Origin: Flavobacterium sp.
GTDB taxonomy: Bacteria > Bacteroidota > Bacteroidia > Flavobacteriales > Flavobacteriaceae
DNA length: 64,000 bases
Reading direction: 5' to 3'
NCBI RefSeq assembly: GCF_030146175.1
Contig: NZ_JASLCE010000040.1
Span: forward strand, 1 to 64,000
The notes under the pieces are model-generated. The model did not search any database and was not told the DNA's origin. It worked only from the letters and a program-made list of their open reading frames with translations. Below, piece after piece: positions 62,572 to 64,000 of this stretch. Position numbers and translations under genes: made by a program. Positions within the stretch are counted from its first letter, which is position 1, and every line of letters begins with the position of its first letter.

Positions 62572-62976
62572 TTATACCGTGTCGTTTTTATCAAGATGCT
62601 GTTTCCAGTCTTTGTCGTAATGCACAAAAATGTTGATCCAGATGTTTCGGGACAAACGCATAATCACCGGCATAAAAACGATTAGAGTTGCAATAATGGC
62701 TATAAATGCGGTTTTAAGACTGGTTCCCAGAAAAATATGGGAAATAACAAATGCCGCTACTCCAAAAGCAATACCAACACCATAACTCACATACATCGCA
62801 CCGTAAAAGAAAGACGGTTCGATCTTATAATAGGTTCCGCAATGACTGCATTTTTCGTGCATGGTAAAAACATGACTCAGTTTATACGGATTTTTCTCTA
62901 CATACATGTTTTCTTCCTGGCATTTTGGGCAACTACCCGTTAAAATGCTGTTGAGTTTGCTTCCTTTTTTAAACAT
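62572..62976 (-). CDS. DUF983 membrane protein with zinc-ribbon head
   Basis: A 134-aa protein. Two CxxC pairs (Cys16/19 in SCPKCQ and Cys43/46 in KCSHCG) form a zinc ribbon, followed by two to three hydrophobic helices (about residues 60-105). This is the DUF983 pattern, of unknown function, often near cytochrome oxidase genes elsewhere but not here. It is divergent from the ABC-F gene; the near-consensus element TACCTTTA lies 15-23 bases upstream of its ATG. Confidence 0.85.
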   Translation of the reverse strand: MFKKGSKLNSILTGSCPKCQEENMYVEKNPYKLSHVFTMHEKCSHCGTYYKIEPSFFYGAMYVSYGVGIAFGVAAFVISHIFLGTSLKTAFIAIIATLIVFMPVIMRLSRNIWINIFVHYDKDWKQHLDKNDTV

Positions 62977-63013
62977 TTGTAAAAATTTTAGTAAAGGTAC
63001 GTCTTTAAAAAAT

Positions 63014-63021
63014 TACCTTTG
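63014..63021 (+). promoter_or_regulatory. Candidate -7 element (TACCTTTG) for the ABC-F gene
   Basis: A full TAnnTTTG match, 19 bases before ATG 63041. Confidence 0.48.
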
Positions 63022-63040
63022 TAGCCTTTGTAACAAAATT

Positions 63041-64000
63041 ATGCTAAATATACACAATTTATCGGTTTCTTTCGGGGGAACGTACCTGTTTGAGGAAGTT
63101 ACTTTCCGACTGGGAGCGGGGGATCGCGTTGGGCTTGTTGGAAAGAACGGAGCCGGAAAATCGACCATGCTCAAAATCCTATCGCGGGAATTAGGCCCCG
63201 ATTCTGGAAGTATAGCTACAGAAAAAGAAGTAAAACTTGGTTTTCTAAAGCAGGACATCGACTTTGTAAAAGGAAGAACCGTTCTGGAGGAAGCCTATCA
63301 GGCTTTTGAGGATATAAAAAACGCAGAGCTAAAGATGGAAGAAATCAACCATCAGTTAGTGACGCGTACCGATTATGAAAGTGAAAGCTATTCGGAACTT
63401 ATCGAACAGTTAAGCGATGTAACACATCATTACGAAATATTAGGCGGTTATAACTATGTGGGCGATACCGAAAAAGTATTGTTGGGATTGGGTTTTAAAC
63501 GCGACGATTTTGATCAGCTAACGGATACCTTTTCCGGTGGATGGCGGATGCGTATCGAATTGGCCAAATTATTATTGCAAACAAACGACATATTATTACT
63601 GGATGAGCCTACGAACCACTTGGATATCGAGAGTATCATCTGGTTGGAAAGTTTCCTTCGAAACTTCCCGGGTGTAGTCGTTATTGTTTCGCACGATAAA
63701 ATGTTTTTGGATAATGTAACCAATCGTACCATTGAAATTTCATTAGGGAAAATATACGACTTCAGTAAGCCTTATTCGGAATACCTGATTCAACGTCAGG
63801 AAATCCGTGAAAAGCAGTTGGCTACGCAAAAAAATCAGGCTAAAAAGATTGAAGAAACGGAAAAACTAATTGAAAAATTCCGGGCCAAAGCCTCAAAAGC
63901 TTCCATGGCGCAATCGTTGATCAAAAAGCTGGATAAGGTAGAACGCATCGAAGTTGACGAAGATGATAACTCGGTAATGAGTATTTCATTTCCGGTATCT
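63041..64000 (+). CDS. ABC-F family ATPase, 3' end outside the window
   Basis: Soluble ATPase with two ABC domains, of the ribosome-associated ABC-F family; the first 320 codons are present with no stop. The first ATPase domain shows Walker A GLVGKNGAGKST, signature FSGGWRMRIELAK and Walker B LLLDEPTNHLD, and lies before the start of the helical linker (KNQAKKIEETEKLIEKFRAKASKA in part) that reaches into the ribosomal E site. There are no membrane helices. ABC-F proteins free stalled ribosomes or protect from antibiotics; which subfamily this is cannot be told from half the protein. Confidence 0.93.
   Translation, partial: MLNIHNLSVSFGGTYLFEEVTFRLGAGDRVGLVGKNGAGKSTMLKILSRELGPDSGSIATEKEVKLGFLKQDIDFVKGRTVLEEAYQAFEDIKNAELKMEEINHQLVTRTDYESESYSELIEQLSDVTHHYEILGGYNYVGDTEKVLLGLGFKRDDFDQLTDTFSGGWRMRIELAKLLLQTNDILLLDEPTNHLDIESIIWLESFLRNFPGVVVIVSHDKMFLDNVTNRTIEISLGKIYDFSKPYSEYLIQRQEIREKQLATQKNQAKKIEETEKLIEKFRAKASKASMAQSLIKKLDKVERIEVDEDDNSVMSISFPVS

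Overview
The window comes from the chromosome of a member of the Flavobacteriia, most likely Flavobacterium or a close relative. The evidence is a complete gldK-gldL-gldM-gldN set (core of the type IX secretion system and gliding motor), a protein with a C-terminal type IX sorting domain, exosortase F with its partner protein, several TonB-dependent receptors (two beside recognised partners), a primary sigma factor without region 1.1, and many candidate promoters with the Bacteroidota -7 element TAnnTTTG. Coding density is high. I see no rRNA, tRNA, CRISPR array, insertion sequence or prophage.

Layout. 1-8.2 kb: a 5'-truncated lipoprotein, an MtfA-like zinc peptidase, a complete RND efflux operon (adaptor, pump, TolC-type channel) and a CBS protein. 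8.2-13.8 kb: a secreted T9SS cargo, rpe, the primary sigma factor, a DNA-binding regulator, a VNGL-repeat protein and a CDP-alcohol phosphatidyltransferase. 13.8-21.6 kb: a TonB-dependent receptor operon with two recently duplicated DUF4249 lipoproteins. 21.7-24.3 kb: rpsO and pnp. 24.4-28.2 kb: a GAF protein, exosortase F and partner, and an ATP-cone/nuclease fusion paired with a beta-CASP metallo-hydrolase. 28.2-31.4 kb: a probable copper or other metal locus (HYC_CC_PP protein, TonB-dependent receptor, secreted HMA protein). 31.5-32.5 kb: a toxin-antitoxin pair whose toxin frame is broken at a T TTT TTA heptamer. 32.7-36.5 kb: an outer-membrane porin-like protein and a large MG2/plug-like secreted protein. 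36.5-43.4 kb: groES-groEL and the operon miaB-sigma54 regulator-lptE-TPR-secG.

43.4-52.6 kb is the main accessory region: a ribosomally made, modified peptide (RiPP) cluster of the 'grasp-with-spasm' kind. It has a 68-aa precursor with a double-glycine leader, a secreted protein of unknown role, an ATP-grasp ligase, a small unknown protein, a SPASM protein without a radical-SAM signature, a C39-peptidase ABC exporter, its HlyD-type adaptor and, just upstream, a C39-like/VKOR/thioredoxin fusion that could form a disulfide between the two cysteines of the core peptide. The family is named, but the product and several members look uncharacterised; it is the best candidate here for new biology.

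52.9-64 kb is the conserved motility/secretion neighbourhood: topA, an arginase-fold protein that has lost half of its metal ligands, gldKLMN, a FAD oxidoreductase, a DUF983 protein and an ABC-F ATPase cut by the window end.
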